From JALQUL01 sp040382935 (GTDB taxonomy: Bacteria; Pseudomonadota; Gammaproteobacteria; Burkholderiales; Burkholderiaceae_C): DNA of 64,000 bases. Positions 17,399-24,390 of this stretch are shown here, piece after piece (position 1 is the first letter of the stretch; every line of letters begins with the position of its first letter). Both the position numbers and the translations under genes were made by a program. A model generated the notes under the pieces. It was not told the DNA's origin. It saw only the letters and a list, made by a program, of their open reading frames with translations, and searched no databases. Location: assembly GCA_040382935.1 (NCBI GenBank), contig JBEIEP010000012.1, positions 4,886-68,885 on the forward strand, given 5' to 3'.

Positions 17399-17986
17399 CT
17401 ATGGCTTTTCTGTGACTTTTGCCTGCTCGGCATACCAGCGCTGAAATGACAAGACCATGAGCGTGGCCTGGGCCGCATCACTGGCCAGTTGTTCGCAGCT
17501 CACGGGGATCTGAGCGATGGCGGGATCAGGTACAGCGTGGGTGGCGGCTGCATCAACACCGGTGGCAGGCTGGGCATGGGTGGGCACTGGGCCGATACTG
17601 CTGGAGCTGGTCGAGTCGCGCATGCTGTCAGCGCCAGTGCGCAGGTCAGCAGGCACAGACTGCGAATTGGGCGAATCAGGCGTAACAACCACTGGAACGA
17701 GAGAAGCCTTTGGGGGTTGCCACAAGCGCTGAAGTTGGGTTTTGCGGGTGTCATGGTCTATGGTGATGCGCTGGTTGATCTGTTCTTGCCGGGTTTGGAC
17801 CTGGGCCACCTGCAGGGATTGCTGCAAGGCGGCGGTTTGTTGCTGCAATCGCTCTGCATCCCAGGCCTGGTGAACGCCCTTCTGCCCCATCCGATGGCCA
17901 GCCCAAAACAGGCCCGCAGCCAGCAGGCTTGAGACGATCCATCGCAGGGGCAAGGCGCCAAGCCAAGGTAATTGCCACGCACTCAT
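17399..17986 (-). CDS. Rz: Rz-type i-spanin
   Basis: A 195-residue inner-membrane spanin. One N-terminal membrane segment (about 14-30, WIVSSLLAAGLFWAGHRMG) is followed by a Gln-rich coiled coil (about 38-75) and a low-complexity periplasmic tail. It is the last gene of the lysis cassette and overlaps the endolysin stop by four bases. An Rz1-like lipoprotein is nested in another frame, which supports the call. Together with Rz1 it fuses inner and outer membranes in the final step of lysis. Similarity is by architecture more than by a diagnostic motif. Confidence 0.8.
   Translation of the reverse strand: MSAWQLPWLGALPLRWIVSSLLAAGLFWAGHRMGQKGVHQAWDAERLQQQTAALQQSLQVAQVQTRQEQINQRITIDHDTRKTQLQRLWQPPKASLVPVVVTPDSPNSQSVPADLRTGADSMRDSTSSSSIGPVPTHAQPATGVDAAATHAVPDPAIAQIPVSCEQLASDAAQATLMVLSFQRWYAEQAKVTEKP
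17500..17754 (-). CDS. Rz1: Rz1-type o-spanin lipoprotein, nested within Rz
   Basis: An 84-codon frame on the same strand lies wholly inside Rz in a different reading frame. It has basic residues, a hydrophobic signal stretch and the lipobox LTAC ending at Cys45. The mature part of 40 residues is rich in proline (CATRPAPAVSAQ, then MPSLPPVLMQPPP). This is the classical embedded Rz1 arrangement of lambda-like phages. The lipoprotein is expected on the inner leaflet of the outer membrane, binding Rz through its C-terminus. The start ATG at 17754 lacks a strong ribosome site. Confidence 0.8.
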   Translation of the reverse strand: MTPAKPNFSACGNPQRLLSFQWLLRLIRPIRSLCLLTCALALTACATRPAPAVSAQCPPMPSLPPVLMQPPPTLYLIPPSLRSP

Positions 17987-18465
17987 GTGGCCTCCGGTGA
18001 TAGGTTCAGCGGTGGATCCAGCGCTTCAAGCTGATACTTGTCGATCATGGCGATCAACTTGTACGCATAACGCGGGTCGGTGGCATAGCCCGCCTTGGCC
18101 ACGGCTTGGGCGAAGGTTTTTCCTGTGGTGCAGGCGAAACAGGCGGCGTAGCGTTTATTGCGGCGCAGAAATTGCCCATGGTCCACCAAGCAGGCCTGCC
18201 AATCGGGGTAGGCACGCCAGTCCGCCGGGATCACCACCCACTGCTGGTTCAGAAACTCTCGGGTGTTGAGCGTGATGCGCTGGCCCGTCCAGCTGCGATC
18301 GGCCTTGATGCCAAAGAGGTTCTTGGCCCGCTTGGCCAGGCTCGACTCACCCCAGCCGGATTCCAGTGCGGCTTGGGCCACCACAAAGCTGGCGGGGATG
18401 CCTGTCTGTAAGCGGCTGGCTTGGGCTGCTGGACCGATGAGCGCAATGAAGTCTTGCGGTTTCAC
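17983..18465 (-). CDS. Endolysin, glucosaminidase (FlgJ/GH73-like)
   Basis: A 160-residue muramidase-type protein starting at GTG 18465, which overlaps the holin stop in a GTGA arrangement. The motif VAQAALESGWGESSLAKRAK contains the catalytic Glu expected for the glucosaminidase (GH73) fold, followed by NLFGIKADRSWTGQ. The family cleaves the GlcNAc-MurNAc backbone of peptidoglycan. No signal peptide is visible, so release through the holin pore is expected. The much longer open frame upstream runs through the holin gene and is rejected. Confidence 0.9.
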   Translation of the reverse strand: MKPQDFIALIGPAAQASRLQTGIPASFVVAQAALESGWGESSLAKRAKNLFGIKADRSWTGQRITLNTREFLNQQWVVIPADWRAYPDWQACLVDHGQFLRRNKRYAACFACTTGKTFAQAVAKAGYATDPRYAYKLIAMIDKYQLEALDPPLNLSPEAT

Positions 18466-18845
18466 AGCAGCTCCTTCACGTCCTTGGCCACCTGGTCGAT
18501 GGAGGCATCGCGGCGCTGGCCAATGAAGTTGAACACCCAGCGGACTATGGCCCAGCCGGGCAAGCCGCAAGCGAACATGAGCCCACCCAGGGCGCACAGG
18601 CCCACCGTAGAAAACGCCCAGTGGTGCAAATGAAAATGCTCCACCGTGATGGCACCGCCCCCAATGCTGGAGACCACGGTGCTGATGAGCCCCACGGCCC
18701 ACTCGCGTTTGTCACGCGGTGGCGTCATCAGCATGACCACCACAGCGGCCAAAGTGGCCCCACTGGCCACCGCCGCAGCTGTTCCCCCAAAGGCCTTGTA
18801 GGCGACGGCCGCCCCTGCCACGCCAGAGCTTGTCGGTTCAGGCAT
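18462..18845 (-). CDS. Holin
   Basis: A 127-residue membrane protein with three hydrophobic stretches: around residues 22-40 (AAAVASGATLAAVVVML), 52-68 and 78-100, ending in a charged C-terminus (DASIDQVAKDVKELL). A GGAG ribosome site lies six bases before the ATG at 18845, which decides this start over the TTG four codons upstream. The position immediately before the endolysin and spanins is the standard lysis cassette. It is separated from the upstream radical SAM gene by a terminator-like hairpin, so lysis genes may have their own control. Confidence 0.82.
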   Translation of the reverse strand: MPEPTSSGVAGAAVAYKAFGGTAAAVASGATLAAVVVMLMTPPRDKREWAVGLISTVVSSIGGGAITVEHFHLHHWAFSTVGLCALGGLMFACGLPGWAIVRWVFNFIGQRRDASIDQVAKDVKELL

Positions 18846-18865
18846 ACGAATCTCCAAAGTAAAAA

Positions 18866-18897
18866 ACCCGCGCTGACCGAAGCTAGGCGGGTGTGTG
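18866..18897 (-). terminator. Intrinsic terminator between radical SAM gene and lysis cassette
   Basis: On the minus strand CCCGC pairs with GCGGG across a 15-base loop region containing TTCGG, followed directly by TTTTTT. It lies 34 bases after the radical SAM stop and only a few bases before the holin ribosome site. The five-base stem is short, so partial readthrough into the lysis genes is likely. Confidence 0.65.
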
Positions 18898-18930
18898 TTG
18901 GGTTGACTGTTGAATTGGCTGCGCTTTGAC

Positions 18931-20289
18931 TCAAACTGCGACAGTTCGGTCGTAGGCCAGGATCGGAATCACGCGCTTGGCGCTTTGTTCGGGAGCTCCA
19001 TGGACTTGCCCGAAGATGTCTTTGCGGTCTTCACAAAAGTCACCGTCGATGTAGTACGGAATGCAACCAGTCAGGTACTCGATGGCCGCAGCCAGAAACG
19101 GCACGTTGTCCGAATACGCTGCGTCGCAACCCGCATCCCACAGCGGTCCTTGCAAAAACATGCATGAGCCCTTGCACAATTGCAGGACCGGACAACTGGG
19201 GCAGTCTGGCCTTTGTCTCCAGTGCGTGGCGCTGCGCATCTTGACCGCCTGCAGGTTGGACAAATGGCCAATGTGGTGGGGCTGCCCATTGGGCGCAGTG
19301 GCTGCAGCGCTCACGTTCTGGCAGGTTAGGACATTGCCATGCAGGTCCACCGCCAGGCTGTCCGGTTTGTCCATGCCGCACTTTTGACCTAGAGACGATG
19401 CTGGGCGTGCGCTGCGAATGGACTGCACAAAGTCCATGATGCGCTGCTGCGCTATGGACATGCGCGAAGCCAGGCCCTGGCGCAGTTCTTTGTAGGCCAA
19501 GGCCCTGAAGCGCACATGGTCCTGCTGGGTTTGCAAGGTTGCCGCCAAGCCGCCTTCGTCGTAGGGGTCAATGAAAGCACCCTCCCCGAGGCTCACGTCC
19601 TGGCCAAACCGCTGCTGCAGCCAAGCCTGAATCTGCGCCCGGCTTTGGTTGCCAGCATGGACCATGGCGTTGATGCTGATACGGCCCTGAGGATGCAAGC
19701 GGGCATACAGGTCCATGATGGCGGCGTATTTCTCAGGATCGTTCAGCGGATCGGGGCCACGGGTGGACTGGCCTGGGCCGTCGTGCGACAAGCCCACAGA
19801 AAATCCCATGCGGTCGAGCCACTCGTTCTTTTGCGCGTGGAGCAAGCTGCCATTGGTGATGACGCTGAACTGCGCGTCCGCGTACAAGCCACGCAGACGT
19901 TCGGCCAGCGGCTGGAGTGTCTTCCAGTACACCAAGGGCTCGCCACCCCAGAACTCGATGCGCTCAGGTGGTTCAAGAAGCGCATCGGTCAGTTGACTGA
20001 TGAACGGCTCAATGTCATCCGGATTGCTTGCATCCGCATGCGGCACAAAGCGCTGGTTGCAGTAGCTGCATTCGTAGTTGCAAGACAGCCCCAGGCTGAT
20101 CTTAAGGATGCGCACCTGGCCCTTGCGGCCGGGTTGGTTGACCGACACCACCGTGGCATCTCGGAAACTGCCGGGCTGAACCGGCACCACGGGCGTGCCG
20201 TCCTGCCAGGTCAGCGTGGACAACTGGTTGTCATAGTGCAGCAAGACTTTCTGGCCATCTTGACGCAAGGCGTGAATTTGAAACTTCAT
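18931..20289 (-). CDS. Radical SAM/SPASM enzyme in the phage tail-lysis region
   Basis: A 452-residue protein. Residues 70-77 are CNYECSYC, the CxxxCxxC motif that holds the radical SAM [4Fe-4S] cluster, followed by the GGE motif in IEFWGGEPLVYW. The C-terminal part has a SPASM-type cysteine set (LTCQNV, CPSCPVLQLCKGSC and a further Cys in WDAGC) for auxiliary clusters. SPASM enzymes modify peptides or proteins, as in anSME and RiPP maturases. The start ATG at 20289 overlaps the preceding oxygenase stop (ATGA); a longer frame upstream is rejected. It is coupled to a set that begins with a tail fibre with a Cys-rich end, so a phage structural protein is the likely substrate. That is inference. 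Confidence 0.92.
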   Translation of the reverse strand: MKFQIHALRQDGQKVLLHYDNQLSTLTWQDGTPVVPVQPGSFRDATVVSVNQPGRKGQVRILKISLGLSCNYECSYCNQRFVPHADASNPDDIEPFISQLTDALLEPPERIEFWGGEPLVYWKTLQPLAERLRGLYADAQFSVITNGSLLHAQKNEWLDRMGFSVGLSHDGPGQSTRGPDPLNDPEKYAAIMDLYARLHPQGRISINAMVHAGNQSRAQIQAWLQQRFGQDVSLGEGAFIDPYDEGGLAATLQTQQDHVRFRALAYKELRQGLASRMSIAQQRIMDFVQSIRSARPASSLGQKCGMDKPDSLAVDLHGNVLTCQNVSAAATAPNGQPHHIGHLSNLQAVKMRSATHWRQRPDCPSCPVLQLCKGSCMFLQGPLWDAGCDAAYSDNVPFLAAAIEYLTGCIPYYIDGDFCEDRKDIFGQVHGAPEQSAKRVIPILAYDRTVAV

Positions 20290-20894
20290 GAAAGGACCTT
20301 TTGCGGTTCCTGCAGCCGCGTTTTGAACACCAAGACAGGCCGCAGATCGCGGCAGGCACGGGAGATGGGGTTGACGCCATGGCGGATGTGCCCTGCAAAG
20401 AACACCACCCGAGCGGGCGCGGGCATGACCGAGCCCAGCAGGCGACCCTCCTGGTCGTAGAACACTGTCTCTCCGCCCCAGCCTGCTTGCCAGTGCCGCA
20501 CGCCGTAGATCAAAAGGGTTCTGTCCAGCTGGTGCTGGCTGTCGATGTGGACATTGCCTTCGTTGCCATGGGTGTTGGCATTGGCATAGACGCCATGGCA
20601 CTGGGTCATGACAGGCAGTTGAAGCGCCCGCATGCATGACCGCCAAACATCAGAGAGCACGCTGGTTTGATCCGGCAGTAATTGCGGCGTGCAGCTGTAG
20701 TCAGACGCTTGGTTGATGGGCCAGTCCCGACCCAACAATTCGCAGTGCCAGATCGGAAACGGCTCCGGCTCGTTTTTGTTGGTGATGCGGTAATAGCGGT
20801 ACTGCAGGTGCTGTAGCCAATCGACGAGCGCCTGCGTTACGCCCTGATCCAGAACGCCATCGGCGAATGAAACGGGACTGCGGGCGTCAAGCAT
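20286..20894 (-). CDS. 2-oxoglutarate/Fe(II) oxygenase (prolyl-hydroxylase-like)
   Basis: A 202-residue double-stranded beta-helix oxygenase. The iron facial triad is His116 and Asp118 in NVHIDSQHQ and His172 in HIRHGVNPIS; Arg185 in DLRPVLVFK is placed to bind the 2-oxoglutarate carboxylate. The family hydroxylates side chains or small molecules using O2. GGAGG lies seven bases before the ATG at 20894, which fixes the start. It overlaps both neighbours by a few bases, so it is translationally coupled between another oxygenase-like gene and the radical SAM gene. Substrate unknown; a tail protein is the contextual guess. Confidence 0.85.
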   Translation of the reverse strand: MLDARSPVSFADGVLDQGVTQALVDWLQHLQYRYYRITNKNEPEPFPIWHCELLGRDWPINQASDYSCTPQLLPDQTSVLSDVWRSCMRALQLPVMTQCHGVYANANTHGNEGNVHIDSQHQLDRTLLIYGVRHWQAGWGGETVFYDQEGRLLGSVMPAPARVVFFAGHIRHGVNPISRACRDLRPVLVFKTRLQEPQKVLS

Positions 20895-21606
20895 GTCCTG
20901 CCTCCGGTTCTGCCACCGAGTGAAACTCGATGGCCAGGGTGTCGCGTGTCTGGGTGCGCAGAGGAAAGTAGCCATGCGGCGTGCACAAGGGCATGGTCAC
21001 GAGCAGGCCCGGCTGGGGCGTGATCGGGAAATGCACCGGTGTTTCCCAGGGCAGCAGGTTTTCATTGAGGCGTTTGGCCGGATTGCCAATGACCATACAA
21101 CCCGGCGTTCGCACATTGGGGCTGTCGGTCGTTGGGTAGTCCGCTTGCAAAAACAGCACCGTGTTGAGCCCCGCACGTGAGCTGGCAATGTGCTCAGCCA
21201 CATGAAAACCCGGCTTGCAGCGCATGATGTGGGCGCTCAGCCGGTAGCGGTATGTGCCCCAGATGGATTGCAAGTGCTCACGGACCACCGCCAACATGTG
21301 ATCCAGACCATCCGCCGGGGATACGCCCCCCTGAAGCAAGTCATGGCTGCGGCACTGCCAAGCCTCGGGACCCCAGCGGTGCTCGGCGTCTTCCCGAAGG
21401 ATTGCCTTTGCCAGTCGTTCAAGCCACGCCGGAGGCAAGCCAGAGGGCTGGATGTACACGGTGCTGGGCCACAAAGAAAAAACCCAACGCTTAGATGACG
21501 TTGGGTGGTTCTCTGAGGCGTCGGCTGATGCACCTGGGTGCGGACTGGCTTGTGTGGCCACCGCCATGTTGAGTGATGGGGTGAGCGCTGATGCGTCAAA
21601 TGACAT
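20887..21606 (-). CDS. Probable second 2OG/Fe(II) oxygenase-like protein
   Basis: A 239-residue protein. The core reads FHVAEHIASSRAGLNTVLFL, then CMVIGNPAKRLN, MPLCTPHGYFPL and RDTLAIEFHSV, the order of strands and the distal His/Arg expected for the 2OG-FeII_Oxy_5-like group, though the first metal motif is not a clean HxD. The first 40 residues are low-complexity. AAGGAG sits seven bases before the ATG at 21606 and the start overlaps the upstream stop, so this start is well supported. A strong terminator-like hairpin falls inside codons 34-44, which is odd. Enzymatic activity is inferred. Confidence 0.6.
   Translation of the reverse strand: MSFDASALTPSLNMAVATQASPHPGASADASENHPTSSKRWVFSLWPSTVYIQPSGLPPAWLERLAKAILREDAEHRWGPEAWQCRSHDLLQGGVSPADGLDHMLAVVREHLQSIWGTYRYRLSAHIMRCKPGFHVAEHIASSRAGLNTVLFLQADYPTTDSPNVRTPGCMVIGNPAKRLNENLLPWETPVHFPITPQPGLLVTMPLCTPHGYFPLRTQTRDTLAIEFHSVAEPEAGHA
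21477..21506 (-). terminator. Intrinsic terminator-like hairpin inside a coding region
   Basis: The minus strand has ACCCAACG, a nine-base loop and CGTTGGGT, a perfect eight-base-pair stem, followed by TTTTTTC (21482-21506 stem-loop, T run to about 21476). It lies within the first 45 codons of the 20887-21606 gene, whose start has a strong ribosome site. Efficient translation could prevent hairpin folding, making this an attenuator that separates tail genes from the modification enzymes. It could also simply reduce enzyme expression. Confidence 0.6.
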
Positions 21607-22585
21607 GAATCACTCCTTGGGCCAGTGCGGTGACGGCCCCTAATCCAAATTGAAGGTGCAGGTTTTCTCCGGCACGCAGCCCCAAGGCCAGGGCCCGCAC
21701 TTGGGCCCTTCCTGCAAACATGCGGACGCGTTGGTGTGGGACATAGCCAGAGACGGCGTGCACATGCAGCCAGGCATCGGCGGGCTCTGAGGCGCGAATG
21801 TCCAACTCAACCCACTGATTTGCTGTCACCACTGGTGGGGCTTGCACGGTGAGCTTGGGCATGTGTTCGTGCAGCCGGGTAATGGTGTGGGCATGCTGGG
21901 TCAATGCGTCACTTGGCTTGGCATAAGTTACGTGCTCATCCACTTGAAGGTTGATCCAAAGTGGTCCGCCTGGGTGAGCGTTGATGCGCAGCACCATCTG
22001 GGCGCTGAGCGGCGATTCATGCCATGGCACAAGGCATGACCCTGCAACCAAGTGCATCTGACGCGCCTTGGTGAGCGACAAAGACAAGGCGGTAAAGCCC
22101 TCGCTGTCTACCCGGCTGCTGCGGGTGAGCACATGGCGGTTGAAGGGTGCCATAAAGCGCCAGGTATCTGTGCACAGCACAAACATCCAGGCAGCCCAAT
22201 CACCTAGGTGCTCGCCGTACATGCGGGGCTTGGCGCCCATGTCCTGTGGGTCCAGTGCGATTTCATCGACCAGGCCCCACTGAACGCCTTCAATGGTCTC
22301 GGTGTGGCCGGATGGCATGTCCATTCTGACTGGCAAGATAAATGGGCTGGACTGTCCTCGTCTAGGCAATGAATGCGCAGCTAGGATTGAGGCGCCTGAA
22401 GAATGGACTTGATACTGCTTTTGGGTCACCTTGCCGACAGGGTAATTTGGCTGGAACGTCTCCAATGGCTCCCACAGCCGCCAGGTCAGGCGATCCGCTT
22501 CAGCCAGAACCTCCACGGCCAGCGGCTGTTTGAATTCATCGACCCGCTGCACGAAGCGAGCGCAGACTATTTCAGTACCGCTCAC
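21596..22585 (-). CDS. Uncharacterised tail-region protein with C-terminal beta domain
   Basis: A 329-residue protein that I do not recognise. The start is GTG at 22585, overlapping the upstream stop (GTGA). The N-terminal 230 residues are of mixed type with many aromatic and His residues. The last 90 residues (from about VQAPPVVTANQWVELDIRA) look like an Ig-like beta sandwich. There is no signal peptide or membrane segment. It is locked by overlaps between another Ig-bearing protein and an oxygenase-like gene. It may be an accessory tail component or a scaffold for the enzymes; both are guesses. Confidence 0.7.
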   Translation of the reverse strand: MSGTEIVCARFVQRVDEFKQPLAVEVLAEADRLTWRLWEPLETFQPNYPVGKVTQKQYQVHSSGASILAAHSLPRRGQSSPFILPVRMDMPSGHTETIEGVQWGLVDEIALDPQDMGAKPRMYGEHLGDWAAWMFVLCTDTWRFMAPFNRHVLTRSSRVDSEGFTALSLSLTKARQMHLVAGSCLVPWHESPLSAQMVLRINAHPGGPLWINLQVDEHVTYAKPSDALTQHAHTITRLHEHMPKLTVQAPPVVTANQWVELDIRASEPADAWLHVHAVSGYVPHQRVRMFAGRAQVRALALGLRAGENLHLQFGLGAVTALAQGVIHVI

Positions 22586-23376
22586 ACCCGCACCTCCAGC
22601 TCTTCGACACCGCTGAACCACTTGAACCCCAGCTTGATCTTGGCCAGGGCACTAGGGTCTGCGCCAAACAGCGTGACAAGGGCTTGCCCTTGATCCAGGT
22701 TTGGGCGGCTGTTGCTCAGGGCTCCGGCCGTAGTGCTCAGCAGCACCTGCCCGGACGCCGGGAGAACCATCCCCTGGTCATTGACCGCCAAGATACGGAT
22801 GCGCCGGGGATCACCCCCCTCATCGACCAAGCGAAACGAGGGAAATGCCAGAGCCATGGCAACCGAATTGCTTTCCCACTCTTGCTCAAACTCGAAACCG
22901 GTCACCTCGGTCTGACCCGCCTGTGGCGAGCACATGAGCACCAGTGAGGGCTCAAGACCTAGCGGTGGAATCCAAAGCTGGGCCAAGACCAGCATGGGCT
23001 GCTGGTTCCAGTACTGCCGAAACCCCTCTTTGGACAAAGCTGTCTGCGCGAACTTGTTGATCCACACTGGCTCGCTTTGTCCTTGGCACAAAGCAAAGAG
23101 CCAGACCGTGTAGGCGTTGCCAGGGTCCTGTGCCAACTGTTGAAAATCAGCTTGTCGAAGGGTATGAACAAAGGCGCTTTGGTAGCCTGACAAGGTGGGC
23201 TGTGCAGATTCGTCAATGACACGACCGGATTCATCCAGTGCCATTTCATATGCAGGCAGAAAATGCTCAATGTGGAAATCACCATCGATCAGTTCGATGC
23301 GGATTTTGTTGGTGCTTTGCGCGTTGTTCACGCTAGCTGGACTTTCCCAGGGATAGGGCATGCGGATAGTTTTCAT
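22582..23376 (-). CDS. Uncharacterised tail-region protein with Ig-like (Big_1-type) C-terminus
   Basis: A 264-residue protein, start ATG 23376 with GGAG eight bases upstream and 14 bases after the tail-fibre stop. The C-terminal 75 residues (IRILAVNDQGMVLPASGQV, then LSTTAGALSNSRP) follow the pattern of invasin-type bacterial Ig-like group 1 domains, common on phage tail proteins. The N-terminal part is unfamiliar. It directly follows the tail fibre with the Cys-rich end and overlaps the next gene, so it belongs to the same tail-modification set. Structural role likely, exact function unknown. Confidence 0.7.
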   Translation of the reverse strand: MKTIRMPYPWESPASVNNAQSTNKIRIELIDGDFHIEHFLPAYEMALDESGRVIDESAQPTLSGYQSAFVHTLRQADFQQLAQDPGNAYTVWLFALCQGQSEPVWINKFAQTALSKEGFRQYWNQQPMLVLAQLWIPPLGLEPSLVLMCSPQAGQTEVTGFEFEQEWESNSVAMALAFPSFRLVDEGGDPRRIRILAVNDQGMVLPASGQVLLSTTAGALSNSRPNLDQGQALVTLFGADPSALAKIKLGFKWFSGVEELEVRV

Positions 23377-23390
23377 GGGCAAGCTCCACA

Positions 23391-24338
23391 TCAGCAGCCG
23401 CAGCAATTGCAGTTGCAATCACAGTTGGTGAAATACTTGACCGATCGCAGCCGAATCTGGCCGCCCTCATCAATCAGTTCGTGCATACGACCAGAGTTGA
23501 TGTTGCCGCTGCCGTAGCAATTGATGGCCACATCGCCCGTTCCAGGTTGGCTTGCACAGTTGGCGGTTGATCTGAAGAAGTAGTCGTGCAGCCAGCCATA
23601 GTTGGCGGTCCACATGGAGCCGCCGTTGTTCATGTACATATCCCAGTTGCCGTCGGTTTTCAGAAATCCCATCAGGTTGCTGTTGACGTGCAGATAACGG
23701 GTGCTGCCCTGGTCTGTGTCGTAAAAGTCGATCGTGGGCGATGTGCTTTGCACGGTCTGACTGGGCAGGGTCAGGCGCCCACTCATGCTGTCACCCGTAC
23801 GTGCTACCCGGCCAGACAAATCAATGTTGACCGTGGCGTTGCCGTTCGCGTCAGGTCCGCCGCCATTGACCGAGCGGACGAAGGCTGATGAATCGTATCC
23901 ATCGAGCCGGTCCGCGTCCGTCGCCTTGGCATTGATACCCAAATAGGCCGAGTTGTGGTTGTGTGAAGCTGAAGCAAAAGCACTGGCGTGCTGACCGTCG
24001 AGCAAGTCGGCATCGAGCCCTGAGCCCGCGCCATCCACCGTGAGCAGCTTGGCCAGCACGTCCGCTGCTGTGTAAGCGGCGGCATTGAGTTTGGCCGCGA
24101 ACTGGGCATCGATCCCACTGGCCAGGTCCATGATGAAGCGCCAGTTGTCTGGGTTGGTGCCGATCAGCTGATAGAGCTTGAGCTGGTCCGTGCGGTAGCA
24201 CAGCATGCCCACTTGCTGGTTGGTGGTGGGAAATGTGGTGCCACTGTTGCAGGAGATCGCCGTCTTGTCGTTGTTCAGGATCTCGATGAGTGAGTCAGAC
24301 AGCGTGCGCGACGACGGGATGTCGGTGAAGTTTTGCAT
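23391..24338 (-). CDS. Phage tail fibre-like protein with Cys-rich C-terminus
   Basis: A 315-residue protein. The middle has tail-fibre style repeats (LDADLLDGQHASAF and DADRLDGYDSSAF) and glycine/asparagine-rich stretches. The C-terminal domain contains a Trp/Tyr-rich region (YMNNGGSMWTANYGWLHDYF). The protein ends FTNCDCNCNCCGC: six cysteines in the last ten residues, alternating with Asp, Asn and Gly. Such an end is unlike a normal fibre tip and resembles a metal-binding or RiPP-core sequence. Downstream on the same coupled transcript are two oxygenases and a radical SAM/SPASM enzyme. It is expected at the tail tip; host-binding is inferred. The ATG at 24338 lacks a clear ribosome site. 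Confidence 0.85.
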   Translation of the reverse strand: MQNFTDIPSSRTLSDSLIEILNNDKTAISCNSGTTFPTTNQQVGMLCYRTDQLKLYQLIGTNPDNWRFIMDLASGIDAQFAAKLNAAAYTAADVLAKLLTVDGAGSGLDADLLDGQHASAFASASHNHNSAYLGINAKATDADRLDGYDSSAFVRSVNGGGPDANGNATVNIDLSGRVARTGDSMSGRLTLPSQTVQSTSPTIDFYDTDQGSTRYLHVNSNLMGFLKTDGNWDMYMNNGGSMWTANYGWLHDYFFRSTANCASQPGTGDVAINCYGSGNINSGRMHELIDEGGQIRLRSVKYFTNCDCNCNCCGC

Positions 24339-24390
24339 GGTGAATGGGTGGGCAAATGACTTATGGGACTGCCACTTTTGGGACTAAGCC

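Noticed and set aside
18466..18702. Upstream extension of the endolysin gene to 18702
   Set aside because: It runs through the holin gene in another frame; the GTG at 18465 gives the normal family length and a GTGA overlap.
20290..20646. Upstream extension of the radical SAM gene to 20646
   Set aside because: The extra 119 residues are Arg/Pro/His-rich, lie over the oxygenase gene in another frame and have no ribosome site, while ATG 20289 overlaps the oxygenase stop.
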